A stretch of DNA of 64,000 nucleotides from Marinomonas sp. UCMA 3892 (GTDB taxonomy: Bacteria; Pseudomonadota; Gammaproteobacteria; Pseudomonadales; Marinomonadaceae), in NCBI RefSeq assembly GCF_012726345.1, contig NZ_PTXN01000005.1, forward strand, positions 186,001-250,000, given 5' to 3'. Made by a program: the position numbers and the translations under genes. The notes under the pieces are model-generated. The model did not search any database and had not been told where the DNA came from. It was given only the letters and a program-made list of their open reading frames with translations. Position 1 is the stretch's first letter, and every line of letters begins with the position of its first letter. This document shows, in pieces, positions 25,305 to 34,534 of this stretch.

Positions 25305-26750
25305 TTAGCTCGCCATTAGATTACTGACGACGGGCTTGGTTTGGTCTGCGAATTGTTTCAGAATTTTTGCAAGAGTTTTGATTGCCCATTCGCGCCTCTC
25401 CATACTTTGCTCACTGAAGTTAAGTCTAAAGCAATTACGATACTTACCCGTTGCAGAAAAAAGCGGGCCGGGTGCAAAGCCTACGCCTTCTTCGCGGCAA
25501 CGTTCGATTAGCTTCATGCTGTCAATACTGGGATGAAGCTCTACCCATAAGATAAAACTACCGACAGGGTAGCTAACTCTGGTGTCACTGGGTAAATAGT
25601 TTTTTATCACGCTAAGTAAATGGTCTCTCTGTTGCTCGTAGTCTTGTCTCATTTTGCGGATGTGCTTAGCGTAGCCTCCTAAGCGAATAAACTTCGCAAT
25701 CGCAAGCTGGGGAAGAACTGGACACATAGAACTACTTACGTACTTGATGTGAGTAACTTTGTCTCGATAACGCCCTGGTGCAATCCAGCCAACCCGCATG
25801 CCTGGGGCAACAGTTTTGGAAAATGATGAACACAATAAAACTCGACCATCTGTATCAAAGGATTTGATGGTTTTAGGGCGTGGAAACTGATACGAGATAT
25901 CACCGTAAATGTCATCTTCTATGATGGCAATATCATAACTTTGTGCGAGTCGATAGAGCTGCTCTTTTTTGTCTTCTGGCATGGTGTACCCCAGCGGGTT
26001 ATTGCATGTCGGCGTGACAAAAATTGCTTTGATGGGCCATTGATCGAGTGCCAATTCTAAAGCTTCTAAACTGATACCTGTTTCTGGGTGCGTTGGAATT
26101 TCCATCGCTTTAAGGTTCGCTGCTTTAATTGCTTGCATAGAACCGTAGAAGCTTGGAGACTCGATGGCAATAATATCACCAGGTTCTGTCACCGCTCGCA
26201 AGCAAACTGATAGCGCTTCTTGGCAGCCTGAGGTAACGACTAAGTCGTCTGGGTGTAACTGACAACCGGATGCGACGGCAAGACGACATAGCTGGGTGCG
26301 TAATTCTTCCGTACCACGAATATCCGCGTAACCTAATCCTAATTCTGGTTTTTGCTTGGTAAGATCTGACAACGTTTTGAGTAAGGGCTTCAAGGTTGTT
26401 GCTTTCATATCTGGCATAGCATGCTGCAACTGTACGCCTTGATTACCACTGCGATTCATCAACATATTGAGAACTTCTTCCCATTGGGAAACTTCCAAAG
26501 GGCGCTGTGGTGGTCTTGAGATGCTGGGCAGATTGTCCTTTTTGCGTGAGCAAACAAAGTAGCCTGATTTTGGTCGAGCTTCTACCAGTAGTTCTTGCTC
26601 AAGTTGCCTATAAGCTTCTTGTACAGTTGAAATGCTGACACCATGTTCTTGGGCTAATTGGCGTACAGAAGGCAGCTTGTCACCTGACTTATAAAAGTCA
26701 TGTTGTATGTGTTCACGTAAGCGGTTGGCAAGTTTCTGATAAAGTGTCAT
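25305..26750 (-). CDS. MocR-type regulator (GntR helix-turn-helix plus aminotransferase domain)
   Basis: A 481-residue MocR/PdxR regulator. The winged helix domain covers about residues 1-72 (LRQL-type core LPSVRQLAQEHGVSISTVQE). The rest is a fold-type I aminotransferase domain with its PLP lysine in SSFSKTVAPGMRVGW. Start ATG 26750 is preferred because GGGAGAT precedes it; the longer frame to 26819 runs through the likely promoter. It is divergent from a DUF1127 gene and a LysE exporter, a common arrangement, and probably regulates them with PLP or an amino-aldimine as effector. Confidence 0.92.
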   Translation of the reverse strand: MTLYQKLANRLREHIQHDFYKSGDKLPSVRQLAQEHGVSISTVQEAYRQLEQELLVEARPKSGYFVCSRKKDNLPSISRPPQRPLEVSQWEEVLNMLMNRSGNQGVQLQHAMPDMKATTLKPLLKTLSDLTKQKPELGLGYADIRGTEELRTQLCRLAVASGCQLHPDDLVVTSGCQEALSVCLRAVTEPGDIIAIESPSFYGSMQAIKAANLKAMEIPTHPETGISLEALELALDQWPIKAIFVTPTCNNPLGYTMPEDKKEQLYRLAQSYDIAIIEDDIYGDISYQFPRPKTIKSFDTDGRVLLCSSFSKTVAPGMRVGWIAPGRYRDKVTHIKYVSSSMCPVLPQLAIAKFIRLGGYAKHIRKMRQDYEQQRDHLLSVIKNYLPSDTRVSYPVGSFILWVELHPSIDSMKLIERCREEGVGFAPGPLFSATGKYRNCFRLNFSEQSMERREWAIKTLAKILKQFADQTKPVVSNLMAS

Positions 26751-26996
26751 AGCATCTCCCTTAAAGCCTTCTTGGTATCTGTATTGATTATAAAGTGTAT
26801 ATTTGCCATTTATGACCATACAGATTTAGGTTTATTCGGCCATACAGTGTAAAAAAACCTCTCACTGTATGTTTAATAAAGTGATTTTTTGAATCTGTAT
26901 CGTATTCCTATCTTCTCTTAAAGTGGTTACTCATACACATAGTGCTTGTTAAGCCCTAGTCTGTGCAGTTTACAAGTGGTCTAAAAGGAGATAGTC

Positions 26997-27203
26997 ATGT
27001 TAGTTGTCAGTTTATTTTCTTGTCTTCAACAAAGTATAGAGCGTTTCCAAACGCGTAAAAAATTGGCATCTCTAACTCCTCAGCAGATGATTGACATAGG
27101 CATGACAAAAGAACGCCATCAGGCTGAGTTGTCACAAGCGACTATTGTTGGATTTATGCGAGATGTGATGTTCCTTATTAAAAATAAAGGGCAGATGTCA
27201 TGA
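26997..27203 (+). CDS. DUF1127 (YjiS-like) small protein
   Basis: A 68-residue protein with the arginine/lysine-rich DUF1127 core RKKLASLTPQQMIDIGMTKE at residues 18-37. Such proteins have been linked to RNA binding and phosphate or stress metabolism in other bacteria, but none of that is shown here. AAGGAGAT lies before the ATG, and its last codons overlap the LysE start by 4 bases, so the two are coupled. Confidence 0.85.
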   Translation: MLVVSLFSCLQQSIERFQTRKKLASLTPQQMIDIGMTKERHQAELSQATIVGFMRDVMFLIKNKGQMS

Positions 27204-27808
27204 TAGATGTATCTTTTTTCTTAGCGCTTGCCATGTTTGCTTTTGTGACTTCCGTGACACCGGGCCCGAATAACATTATGTTATTGGCGTCAGGGGCGCA
27301 GTTTGGTTTTCGTCGAACCTTACCGCATATGCTAGGAATTGTTCTTGGTGTCGCAAGTCTGCTGCTGTCTACTTTAATGGGGCTTGGTGCGTTATTTACC
27401 TGGTATCCACCTCTATACAGCGTTTTAAAATGGGTTGGTTGTGCCTACTTACTTTGGTTAGCATGGAAAATTGGCAGTGCGCCAGTGGGAAATTTAGAGA
27501 CTAAAAAAGCACCATCTTCACCAATGAATTGGTGGCAGGCTTTGCTTTTTCAGTACGTTAATCCAAAAGCTTGGATGATGGCGATTGGTTGTGTCAGCTC
27601 GTTCGCAATTGCTGGAGATTTATATGTTCAGTCTGGTTTTTGGATGATCGTATTGTTTGCTGCGATGGGGTTTCCTGCAATTTCAATTTGGGCGTGGGCT
27701 GGAGTGAGTATTCGACGTTGGTTAACTGATCAAAAACGCCAACGAATCTTTAATTTTTGTATGGGGATTGCCACAGCCTCTACATTATTACTGATTATTG
27801 GTAATTAA
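27200..27808 (+). CDS. LysE family amino-acid exporter
   Basis: A 202-residue inner-membrane protein of the LysE/RhtB family with six hydrophobic segments. The N-terminal signature FVTSVTPGPNNIMLLASG (about residues 15-32) followed by GFRRTLPHMLGIVLG is characteristic, as is FQYVNPKAWMMAIG near 112. Such proteins export amino acids or related metabolites. Coupled to the DUF1127 gene and divergent from the MocR gene, it is probably induced by the compound it exports. Confidence 0.92.
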   Translation: MIDVSFFLALAMFAFVTSVTPGPNNIMLLASGAQFGFRRTLPHMLGIVLGVASLLLSTLMGLGALFTWYPPLYSVLKWVGCAYLLWLAWKIGSAPVGNLETKKAPSSPMNWWQALLFQYVNPKAWMMAIGCVSSFAIAGDLYVQSGFWMIVLFAAMGFPAISIWAWAGVSIRRWLTDQKRQRIFNFCMGIATASTLLLIIGN

Positions 27809-27830
27809 ACGCCCGGAAGAGGAGCATCAA

Positions 27831-28169
27831 GTGACAGATAAACAGGAAGAGCAAAGTGTCTCTAAGGATCACGAGTGGAGCCTTTATATGATAAAGACTC
27901 GCTTGAACACGCTTTATACTGGCATTAGTACCGATGTTGATCGACGCTTTAAAGAGCATTCCGGCGTAAGTAAGCGAGGAGCTCGCTATCTGAAAGGCAA
28001 AGGGCCGCTTGAATTAGTATGGCATCAATCTGTTGGTTCAAAGAGTGATGCCTTAGTATTGGAGCATAAAGTTAAAAAATTGAATCGACGCCAAAAACTG
28101 AGTCTCATAGAAGGCAAAATAGACTTAACCGCATTAAGCCAATCACCTCGAAAAGAGACTAGTCTCTAA
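27831..28169 (+). CDS. GIY-YIG domain protein (YhbQ/UPF0213 type)
   Basis: A small nuclease-fold protein of 112 residues starting at GTG 27831 behind AGAGGAG; the TTG at 27798 overlaps LysE and is less likely. The family core is WSLYMIKTRLNTLYTGISTD followed by DRRFKEHSG, where the usual GIY/YIG pair is degenerate (the second is YTG). Bacterial members of this UPF0213 group are thought to act on nucleic acids, but evidence is thin. It lies 22 bases after the exporter gene. Confidence 0.85.
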   Translation: MTDKQEEQSVSKDHEWSLYMIKTRLNTLYTGISTDVDRRFKEHSGVSKRGARYLKGKGPLELVWHQSVGSKSDALVLEHKVKKLNRRQKLSLIEGKIDLTALSQSPRKETSL

Positions 28170-28252
28170 TAGATAATATAAGCTTGTTTTTCCTGTCGAT
28201 CATTCGTAGCATGTCGTATATTTTGTGAGACTTGCTCTGGGAGGCAGGAGCT

Positions 28253-28633
28253 ATGATAAGTCATTTTGACCACATTGTTTTGACCGTGGCAAATATCGAC
28301 AAAGCTGTGTCTTTTTACGAAACCGTGTTGAAAATGGAGCCGATTACCTTTGCAAATGGGCGTAAGGCTATGCGTTTTGGCCAACAAAAGATCAACTTCC
28401 AATTACTGGGGCAAGAGCTGCGAAATCATGCAATGGAAGGATCTGGCGATTTATGCCTGATTACCAACTGGACCATTGACGACGTTGTCACTCATTTGAA
28501 AGCTTGTAAGGTGACTATCTTAGAAGGCCCCGTGACGAAATCTGGTGCACTAGGGCCAATCGAATCAGTCTATTTCAATGATCCAGACAATAACCTAATC
28601 GAAGTCAGTGTTTATTCTGAAAAAGCAGAGTAA
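28253..28633 (+). CDS. VOC/glyoxalase family protein
   Basis: A 126-residue vicinal-oxygen-chelate protein with the two-fold beta-alpha-beta-beta-beta repeat: FDHIVLTVANIDKAVSFYET at the start and FNDPDNNLIEVSVY at the end, providing His and Glu at the usual metal positions. It matches the group often annotated as a virulence-related or biphenyl-dioxygenase-like VOC protein; the substrate is unknown. Start ATG 28253 is chosen because GGCAGGAG lies just before it. Confidence 0.87.
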   Translation: MISHFDHIVLTVANIDKAVSFYETVLKMEPITFANGRKAMRFGQQKINFQLLGQELRNHAMEGSGDLCLITNWTIDDVVTHLKACKVTILEGPVTKSGALGPIESVYFNDPDNNLIEVSVYSEKAE

Positions 28634-28764
28634 CCGTTTAATAAAACCATCTAAGAGTCAGTAAGGCAGGCACTATTTTTTGTTAATGCGCCGCTTTTTT
28701 TGGTACTTCTTGTTATCATGAATTTTTTTACTTTTTATTTATTGAAGGGACTCCCAGCAAGACT

Positions 28765-29889
28765 ATGAAAACTGTATTAATAGCGAAACAGAATCTTGAG
28801 AAAACCTATTCAGGCGCTTGTCGTAGTGTTCATGAAGAGATCAAGTTTTTTTCTTCAGTTGGGTGTGAAGTACATACTATTTCAGAAAATGCTAATGTAG
28901 AAGATATAAAAAAGAGCGGAGGCATTTCACATAAATCAAAGCGTTTTTTCTGGCAGAAAAAATTTAAGCGTAGAATTCAATTTAGTAATGAAACTTTAAA
29001 GTTAGCTAAAAAAATCAAAGCGGATTTACTTATAGGTCATGGGGATTTACAGCATCCAGACGTTCATTTTATTCATAACTGCGTACATTTAGCAGCAGAA
29101 AAAATTCATAATAAGCCACTATCTAAAAATGATGAAATGTATTTAACCCATACGCCTATTTTTCAAAATCATCAGTTTAAGCATATTGTGGCGAACTCTT
29201 ATTTGACAAAAAATGAGCTAATTGCACGTTTCTCTGTGCCTGAAAAAGATATATCGGTTATTTATCCTGCCATAGATGAAAGCCAGTTTAAAATTTTGTC
29301 TAACGAGGTTAAAGCTAGAATTCGAAAAGACCTGGATGTAAAAGAAGATGAGCTTTTAGTTGGTTTGGTTACCTCAGGTAATTTTAAAAAACGTGGTATT
29401 GACCGTTTTTTTGAAGCCATTCGTCTCTTGCCAGAAGAGATAGCTAACAAAACTCACTTTGTTTTCGTCGGAAAAGATCAATTGACTCAAGAGTTTCAGG
29501 CGATTTTAGACCGTTCTCCCTACAAAAATAGAGTGCGACAACTTCCTATTATTAATAATGACGAAGAATATTTTAATGCTCTAGATATCTTTGTTTTACC
29601 GGCGAGAATAGAAGAATTCGGGCGCGTTGTTGCTGAAGCTATGGCTTGTGGTGCACCTGTGATTACGACTAAATGGGTTGGTGCGAGCGAACTTATGAAA
29701 AATGAATCGGCTGGTTTTATCTACGATGGCGAAAGTAATCAAGTATTAGCTAATCTAATGGATGCTTTGCTAAGTGATAAGGCGCTGCGTGATCGAGTAT
29801 CTTTGGAGAATCAAGAGTCTGCTAAAGAAGTGTATGAATCAGCATTAGATGAGAAATTTAATGCTGTTTTTAATCCTTATCTTCGTTGA
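28765..29889 (+). CDS. Family 4 glycosyltransferase
   Basis: A 374-residue GT-B fold glycosyltransferase of the GT4 group. The donor-site motif EEFGRVVAEAMACGAPVITT (E-x7-E) is at about residues 288-307, and the Rossmann region LLVGLVTSGNFKKRGIDRFF begins the C-terminal domain near 196. The gene is more AT-rich than its neighbours and sits alone between a VOC gene and recQ, not in a polysaccharide cluster. The sugar and acceptor are unknown. It may add a sugar to lipopolysaccharide or another cell-surface glycan. Confidence 0.88.
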   Translation: MKTVLIAKQNLEKTYSGACRSVHEEIKFFSSVGCEVHTISENANVEDIKKSGGISHKSKRFFWQKKFKRRIQFSNETLKLAKKIKADLLIGHGDLQHPDVHFIHNCVHLAAEKIHNKPLSKNDEMYLTHTPIFQNHQFKHIVANSYLTKNELIARFSVPEKDISVIYPAIDESQFKILSNEVKARIRKDLDVKEDELLVGLVTSGNFKKRGIDRFFEAIRLLPEEIANKTHFVFVGKDQLTQEFQAILDRSPYKNRVRQLPIINNDEEYFNALDIFVLPARIEEFGRVVAEAMACGAPVITTKWVGASELMKNESAGFIYDGESNQVLANLMDALLSDKALRDRVSLENQESAKEVYESALDEKFNAVFNPYLR

Positions 29890-29894
29890 ATTTC

Positions 29895-29935
29895 AAGACA
29901 TAGTGCATTCATAGAATGCACTATGTCTTTTCTAG
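29895..29935. terminator. Strong bidirectional terminator between glycosyltransferase and recQ
   Basis: A perfect 16-bp stem (29895-29910 with 29914-29929, core GACATAGTGCATTC) has a 3-base loop, with T residues following on the plus strand. It lies between convergent stop codons. Confidence 0.85.
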
Positions 29936-29936
29936 T

Positions 29937-31892
29937 TTATAAGTCTTGTATCGCTTTTAGAACTGACAAATAACTTTTTTCTTCATACGCACCAAACCCG
30001 CTAAGTTGGCGGGCTTTTATTTTTGTGAAAATGGGTTGTGTTAAACCCGTTAAGAAGCGCGTAATCAATATCGCTGTGATTTGAGTCGCTGGGCTTTTGT
30101 TTCCAACATGTTGAGCGAATTCTCGAGCGTACTCTGCTAAATTATCCTGCCACGACACATCACTATCTAGGTCTGCTTGCTGTGAAAATACCAGAATTTT
30201 TCCTCGACAAACCGAACAATGGCCGCAGTGTTCTGGTGAATTTTGATCACCAAAATATCGAGCTAGATTATTATTCAAACAGCGATCTAATTGAAAGAAA
30301 CGAATCATGGTAGCGATTCGTGCAACTTCAGCACTTTGTTTTTCTTCCACATATTGATGCAATTGGTTTGCTAATGTCTGATGGTGAAAATGCTCGCTAT
30401 GGACTTGATACACTTCAGTCAGGCCTTTGCTTTCTAGCGTCAGAACATTGTGATCCGCAGCGAATTCCAAGACTTGCAATACGTCGCCTCGTGATAAGCC
30501 CGCTTCGTTAAATAGCTTATCAAAATCAGGTGTGCCCCAGATTTTCTTGTATTGGATGCCTTTTAGAATTGCTTGGTAGGCAGCTTGCCACTCGGTTGGG
30601 ATTTGGTTGGCAAAAGCGATTCTATCGCCTTCCCATTTAATTTTGATATCCGCGTAAAAACTGTATTTTGGCGTGAGCGCACCGAATAATTCGAGCTGCA
30701 CCAATAAGGTTTTGAGCGGTAAAGAGCGAATGTTAGTGAGATTGGATAATCCGTACACTTGTGTTTCCCATTCGTATTCAACTGTTTGCTCGGTAATGCA
30801 ACGTAGTAAAGTGTCGATGTCTTGTGGCTCAGGTGTGTCACCATAAACAAAGTTTTCTAGGGTACTTAAACCTTCCAAACTGGCGAGCATTACACATCGG
30901 CTTGGTTGGTTATCTCGCCCCGCACGACCAATTTCTTGGCTGTAGTTTTCGATTGATTTGGGTAAATCAAAATGCACGACTAAACGAATATCAGATTTAT
31001 CGATGCCCATGCCAAACGCAATGGTCGCAACGATAATGCGTGTTTTACTATTCATAAAGTCGGCTTGAATAGCGCTGCGAATATCACTATTCAAGCCTGC
31101 ATGGTAGGCGACTGCTGAGTAGCCATCGGCTTGTAGAGCGCGAGCGACATCTTCGGCCGTTTTCTGCTGAGTCACGTATACTATGCTCGCGCCTTGGGTA
31201 TCATTGAGGACATTTTTTAAAGTGTTTAGCTTTTCATAACGTTGTATTGGGATAAGATCAATATCTAAGTTGTGTCGGTAAAAGCCTGTTTGCACTATAT
31301 GTTCAGGGTATATGGCAAACTTTTGCGCCATGTCTCTTTGCACTCTGCGTGTCGCCGTGGCAGTTAACAGTAAGACTAATGGAATGGCCAACTCTTGTTG
31401 ATAAGAGGGGAGTTTTAGATAGTCCGGACGGAAGTTATGACCCCATTCTGAAATACAATGAGCTTCGTCGACGACTAACATAGAAATCGGAACGCGCTTG
31501 ATAAAGCGACGAAAACGTTCGTTTTTAAAGCGTTCGACCGAGATCATTAAAATCTTAATAGCGCCACTCTGTACTCCAGACATAACAGCCTGGCTTTCAT
31601 CTTTGCTTTGACTGGAATCTAAGCAAGCAGCGGGAATGCCTTTTGCGGTTAGAAATGTTAATTGATCATGCATCAAGGCAATCAATGGCGAGATAACTAG
31701 CGTCAAATTTGGCAGTTGAGTGGCGGTGAATTGGTAACACAATGATTTACCAGAACCCGTTGGGAAAACTGCGAGCGATGAGTGCCCGGTCAGAAGCTGT
31801 TTAATGGTTTGCTGTTGTCCTTCACGAAATTGGTCGAAACCGAACAAAGAATGAAGCGAGTGTTCTAGATGTGTTGTATTTGAAGGCATCAT
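29937..31892 (-). CDS. recQ: RecQ-family ATP-dependent DNA helicase
   Basis: A 651-residue superfamily 2 helicase. Walker A FPTGSGKSLCYQF is near residue 44, the DEAH box is VVDEAHCISEWGHNFRPDYL near 143, motif VI is QEIGRAGRDNQPSR near 315, and a C-terminal zinc cluster is seen in CLNNNLARYFGD followed by HCGHCSVC. Helicase and zinc regions are clear; an HRDC domain is not obvious. Start 31892 overlaps the upstream srkA stop by 4 bases (ATGA); the longer upstream frame is rejected. It may be a second, RecQ-like helicase rather than the main recQ. Confidence 0.88.
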   Translation of the reverse strand: MMPSNTTHLEHSLHSLFGFDQFREGQQQTIKQLLTGHSSLAVFPTGSGKSLCYQFTATQLPNLTLVISPLIALMHDQLTFLTAKGIPAACLDSSQSKDESQAVMSGVQSGAIKILMISVERFKNERFRRFIKRVPISMLVVDEAHCISEWGHNFRPDYLKLPSYQQELAIPLVLLLTATATRRVQRDMAQKFAIYPEHIVQTGFYRHNLDIDLIPIQRYEKLNTLKNVLNDTQGASIVYVTQQKTAEDVARALQADGYSAVAYHAGLNSDIRSAIQADFMNSKTRIIVATIAFGMGIDKSDIRLVVHFDLPKSIENYSQEIGRAGRDNQPSRCVMLASLEGLSTLENFVYGDTPEPQDIDTLLRCITEQTVEYEWETQVYGLSNLTNIRSLPLKTLLVQLELFGALTPKYSFYADIKIKWEGDRIAFANQIPTEWQAAYQAILKGIQYKKIWGTPDFDKLFNEAGLSRGDVLQVLEFAADHNVLTLESKGLTEVYQVHSEHFHHQTLANQLHQYVEEKQSAEVARIATMIRFFQLDRCLNNNLARYFGDQNSPEHCGHCSVCRGKILVFSQQADLDSDVSWQDNLAEYAREFAQHVGNKSPATQITAILITRFLTGLTQPIFTKIKARQLSGFGAYEEKSYLSVLKAIQDL

Positions 31893-32896
31893 CGTGAAAT
31901 TTGCCCCCATTCTAGTTCGCAATTTTTTAGTTCGTTTAAGTGATTTATCCAATAGTCTTCACTGCCAAACCAAGCAAAAGCTTTGGTAAAAGCAGGGTCA
32001 TGCCAACGGCTTTGTAGCCATGCAGTGTAACTAATGACACGCACACATTTAAAAACATCGACTAAATCCAATTCACGAGTTTCAAAAGGCAAATAGGTCT
32101 CGTAACCTTCAATGATTTCGCTTAATTGTTGTCTTGGATTTTCTGTTTGAGTAATGTGTAACCATAAATCTTGAACGGCAACACCATTTTGGCAATCATC
32201 AAAATCTAATAAATGAAATTGGTCGTCGTGCAACATTAAGTTACTGCGGTGACTGTCTCCATGAATTGGACGCAACCGAGTTGGCCAATAACTCTTAATG
32301 CTGGTCTCGCACATATCTCGCAGCGTAGCGATTTGTCTAATATAAATAGGCTTGAGCTATTCTGGCAACTGTAATTCTTCTGCTAGTTCTGAATGCCCAA
32401 ATACAGTACGCCCCGTTAAAATTTGATTAGCTGCATCATCCATTTGTGATAAAGGAGAGACACTGATGCGCTCTTTAAAAGGAGTTGTCGATAGAGTTTT
32501 GTGAAGCTGACCGATGAGTTCGCCAATTTGATAAAGCTGATCAAGGTTGTCTGCTTCAGGGTGTTGCCCAACTAGACGTGGAGACAAGCAAAAATACATG
32601 TCGTTATGACGAAGCAAACTCTCACCATTAAATTCCAATGGGGCGACAACAGGAACGCCTGCGGCTTTGAGCTTTAATAATGTTTGGTGTTCTTCTCTAA
32701 TCTGCGCTTCGTTCCAGCGATCAGGACGGTAAAATTTTGCAATGACAGGAGATGCCTCTTCAATACCAATCTGATAAACCCTGTTTTCGTAGCTGTTTAA
32801 TGGATAAATTCGAGAGTCACTCCATAGTCCTGTGGACTCTACAGCGTCTAAAATGGCATCTGGAAGAAGGGACGAAAAAGAATGAGTAGCCGTCAT
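31889..32896 (-). pseudogene. srkA: srkA (YihE) stress-response kinase, cut by an in-frame TAG
   Basis: Together the two frames encode a SrkA-like protein of about 335 codons, close to the 328 residues of E. coli SrkA, a protein kinase that counteracts MazF-linked death under stress. The first part (32896 to 32357) has LNSYENRVYQIG and VIAKFYRPDRWNEAQIREEH (lysine and lobe). The second has the catalytic and metal motifs HGDSHRSNLMLH and LLDFDDCQNG. A single TAG at 32359-32357 lies between LQLPE and LKPIYIRQ with the frame unchanged. Homologues have an amino acid there. The second fragment could only start at an internal ATG and would lack the ATP lobe. Confidence 0.88.
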
Positions 32897-32987
32897 AATG
32901 GATGCTCTGATATTAAAGGATAAAAATGTGTAAGTGACGATAACGCCAATTTGAAAATTAGCGCATGACCATAACGGTGTGAAGGGA

Positions 32988-34253
32988 TTATAGCAAGCCG
33001 AGGCGTTTTTTCAGTGTTTGTTTTTGAGCGTCGGAAAGAGGCGTTGCTTGTCCTGACTTAATCAGACGGCTCCATTGTTTCCAAGATTTAATGGCTTCGC
33101 CAACGTGATCTCGAGCCAGATATTGCTGAATTTCGACGCGAAAAGAGTTAGATATCGCAGCAGGGTTGGTCTTTCCAAAGGTTCGTAGACGAATAAGTGT
33201 ACGCTTAAATTTATCTGCCAGTTTTGAGTTGTCTGAGCTGCTCGTCATCATATTGGTTAGGCACTTTAAATACTCATAATAGTATTCGACCTTTTCATGA
33301 CTGGTTTCACGAGTTAATCGAATGACTTTTGAGTAAGCTTGTTCAGCAGTGGGCCAATCGTTTAATTGCATACTGATTTGAGCAAGTCGAAGAGCGCGTT
33401 CTGTAGAGCGTGGAGAGACTTCTAAAACGCTGATCATAGCCGCTTGAGCATCTTCTAGATTGCCTAAATCTTCGTGTGCGTCGGCAAGTAAATCATAAGC
33501 GGATAAATAATGACGGCTTAAAGCAATCGTGTGTTCTAGCTTTTTTATAGCGGCAGCAACTGTGCCGAGTTTGAGTTCACATAATGCAATGCCGTAATGT
33601 GCCCAAGCTAGGTTTTTGCTTTTTTGAATGATAAGCATGTAGTGGCTTTTGGCGTCTTTGTATCGACCTCTAGCATAGAGTGATTCGCCAATGATTTTTA
33701 AACATTGACTAGCAAAATGAGGGTATTGCAGCATGACTGCTTTGGCTTGCGCTTCCATTTTTTCAAAATCATTTTCCTTTCTAGCAGTATTAATGCTTTC
33801 GAAAGTTTTCTTTTGTTTTTGTACTCGCTCGAAACGACGAAAAAAAGCCGCTGGTGGGAAGGGTTTAACAAGATAGCTATCTGGTTGATATTCCAGCACG
33901 CTGACAACACTTTCATATGCTGTGTCGGCAGTAATCATTATAAAAATAGTAGAATGGTCTTGGGAGTAGTTCTTACGAGATGTCTCTAAAATTTGCTGGC
34001 CGTCAATGCTGCCGCCAAGATTATAGTCTGACAACACGACATCATAAGGTCTTTCTAGAATTCGCTTGATAGCAGATTGTCCAGAAGGTTCCACGTCTAT
34101 ATTAGAATAGCCCATTGACGTCATTAAGGACTTCAGCATGAGTCGCATCTCACCGATATCTTCGATGATCAAAACACGCTTTTTTGATAGGTCGATAAGT
34201 CCTTGATGGATATCGTTTGTGTTTTCAACGCCAAGGGCGATTACATCTGTCAA
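32988..34253 (-). CDS. Response regulator with TPR domain (copy 1)
   Basis: A 421-residue protein with an N-terminal receiver domain (about residues 27-145: acidic pair in VLIIEDIGEM, phospho-acceptor Asp in VVLSDYNLGG, Lys in SYLVKPF) and a C-terminal array of tetratricopeptide-like helices (about 170-400). There is no DNA-binding domain, so it probably acts through protein contacts. The start is TTG 34253 behind AGGTAG. A closely related gene follows upstream at 34535-35785, evidently a tandem duplicate. No histidine kinase is adjacent. Confidence 0.88.
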   Translation of the reverse strand: MTDVIALGVENTNDIHQGLIDLSKKRVLIIEDIGEMRLMLKSLMTSMGYSNIDVEPSGQSAIKRILERPYDVVLSDYNLGGSIDGQQILETSRKNYSQDHSTIFIMITADTAYESVVSVLEYQPDSYLVKPFPPAAFFRRFERVQKQKKTFESINTARKENDFEKMEAQAKAVMLQYPHFASQCLKIIGESLYARGRYKDAKSHYMLIIQKSKNLAWAHYGIALCELKLGTVAAAIKKLEHTIALSRHYLSAYDLLADAHEDLGNLEDAQAAMISVLEVSPRSTERALRLAQISMQLNDWPTAEQAYSKVIRLTRETSHEKVEYYYEYLKCLTNMMTSSSDNSKLADKFKRTLIRLRTFGKTNPAAISNSFRVEIQQYLARDHVGEAIKSWKQWSRLIKSGQATPLSDAQKQTLKKRLGLL

Positions 34254-34495
34254 AGGTACTACCTGACTTTAATGAACTTGCAATAAGTCTAATGCCTTAT
34301 TTATATCACTTGAAAAACGAAAAAACTTATAGTGATCGTAATTTTATAGCTCAAGTCTGGAGATTTTCGTTTTTTTTTATTTAATATCAATGGGGTAAGA
34401 GATATTTAGATTTGTTACAGAATGTAATTTATAAGGGGCATTTATCTAATAATAAGACTTTTTTGGGAAATTGAACTTTTCTGTGATCATCAGAG

Positions 34496-34530
34496 TTGGC
34501 GTAAGAAACGACAGTAGCTTCTTACGCCAA
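34496..34530. terminator. Hairpin between the two TPR response regulators
   Basis: TTGGCGTAAGAA (34496-34507) and its complement (34519-34530) form a perfect 12-bp stem just after the stop of the upstream regulator. There is no T-run, so it may be a weak terminator or an mRNA-end stabiliser. Confidence 0.45.
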
Positions 34531-34534
34531 TTAT

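Noticed and set aside
31889..32896. Two separate genes (kinase N-terminal protein and phosphotransferase)
   Set aside because: The halves are in the same frame, 42 bases apart, and together match one SrkA. The second has no ribosome binding site of its own that I can see.
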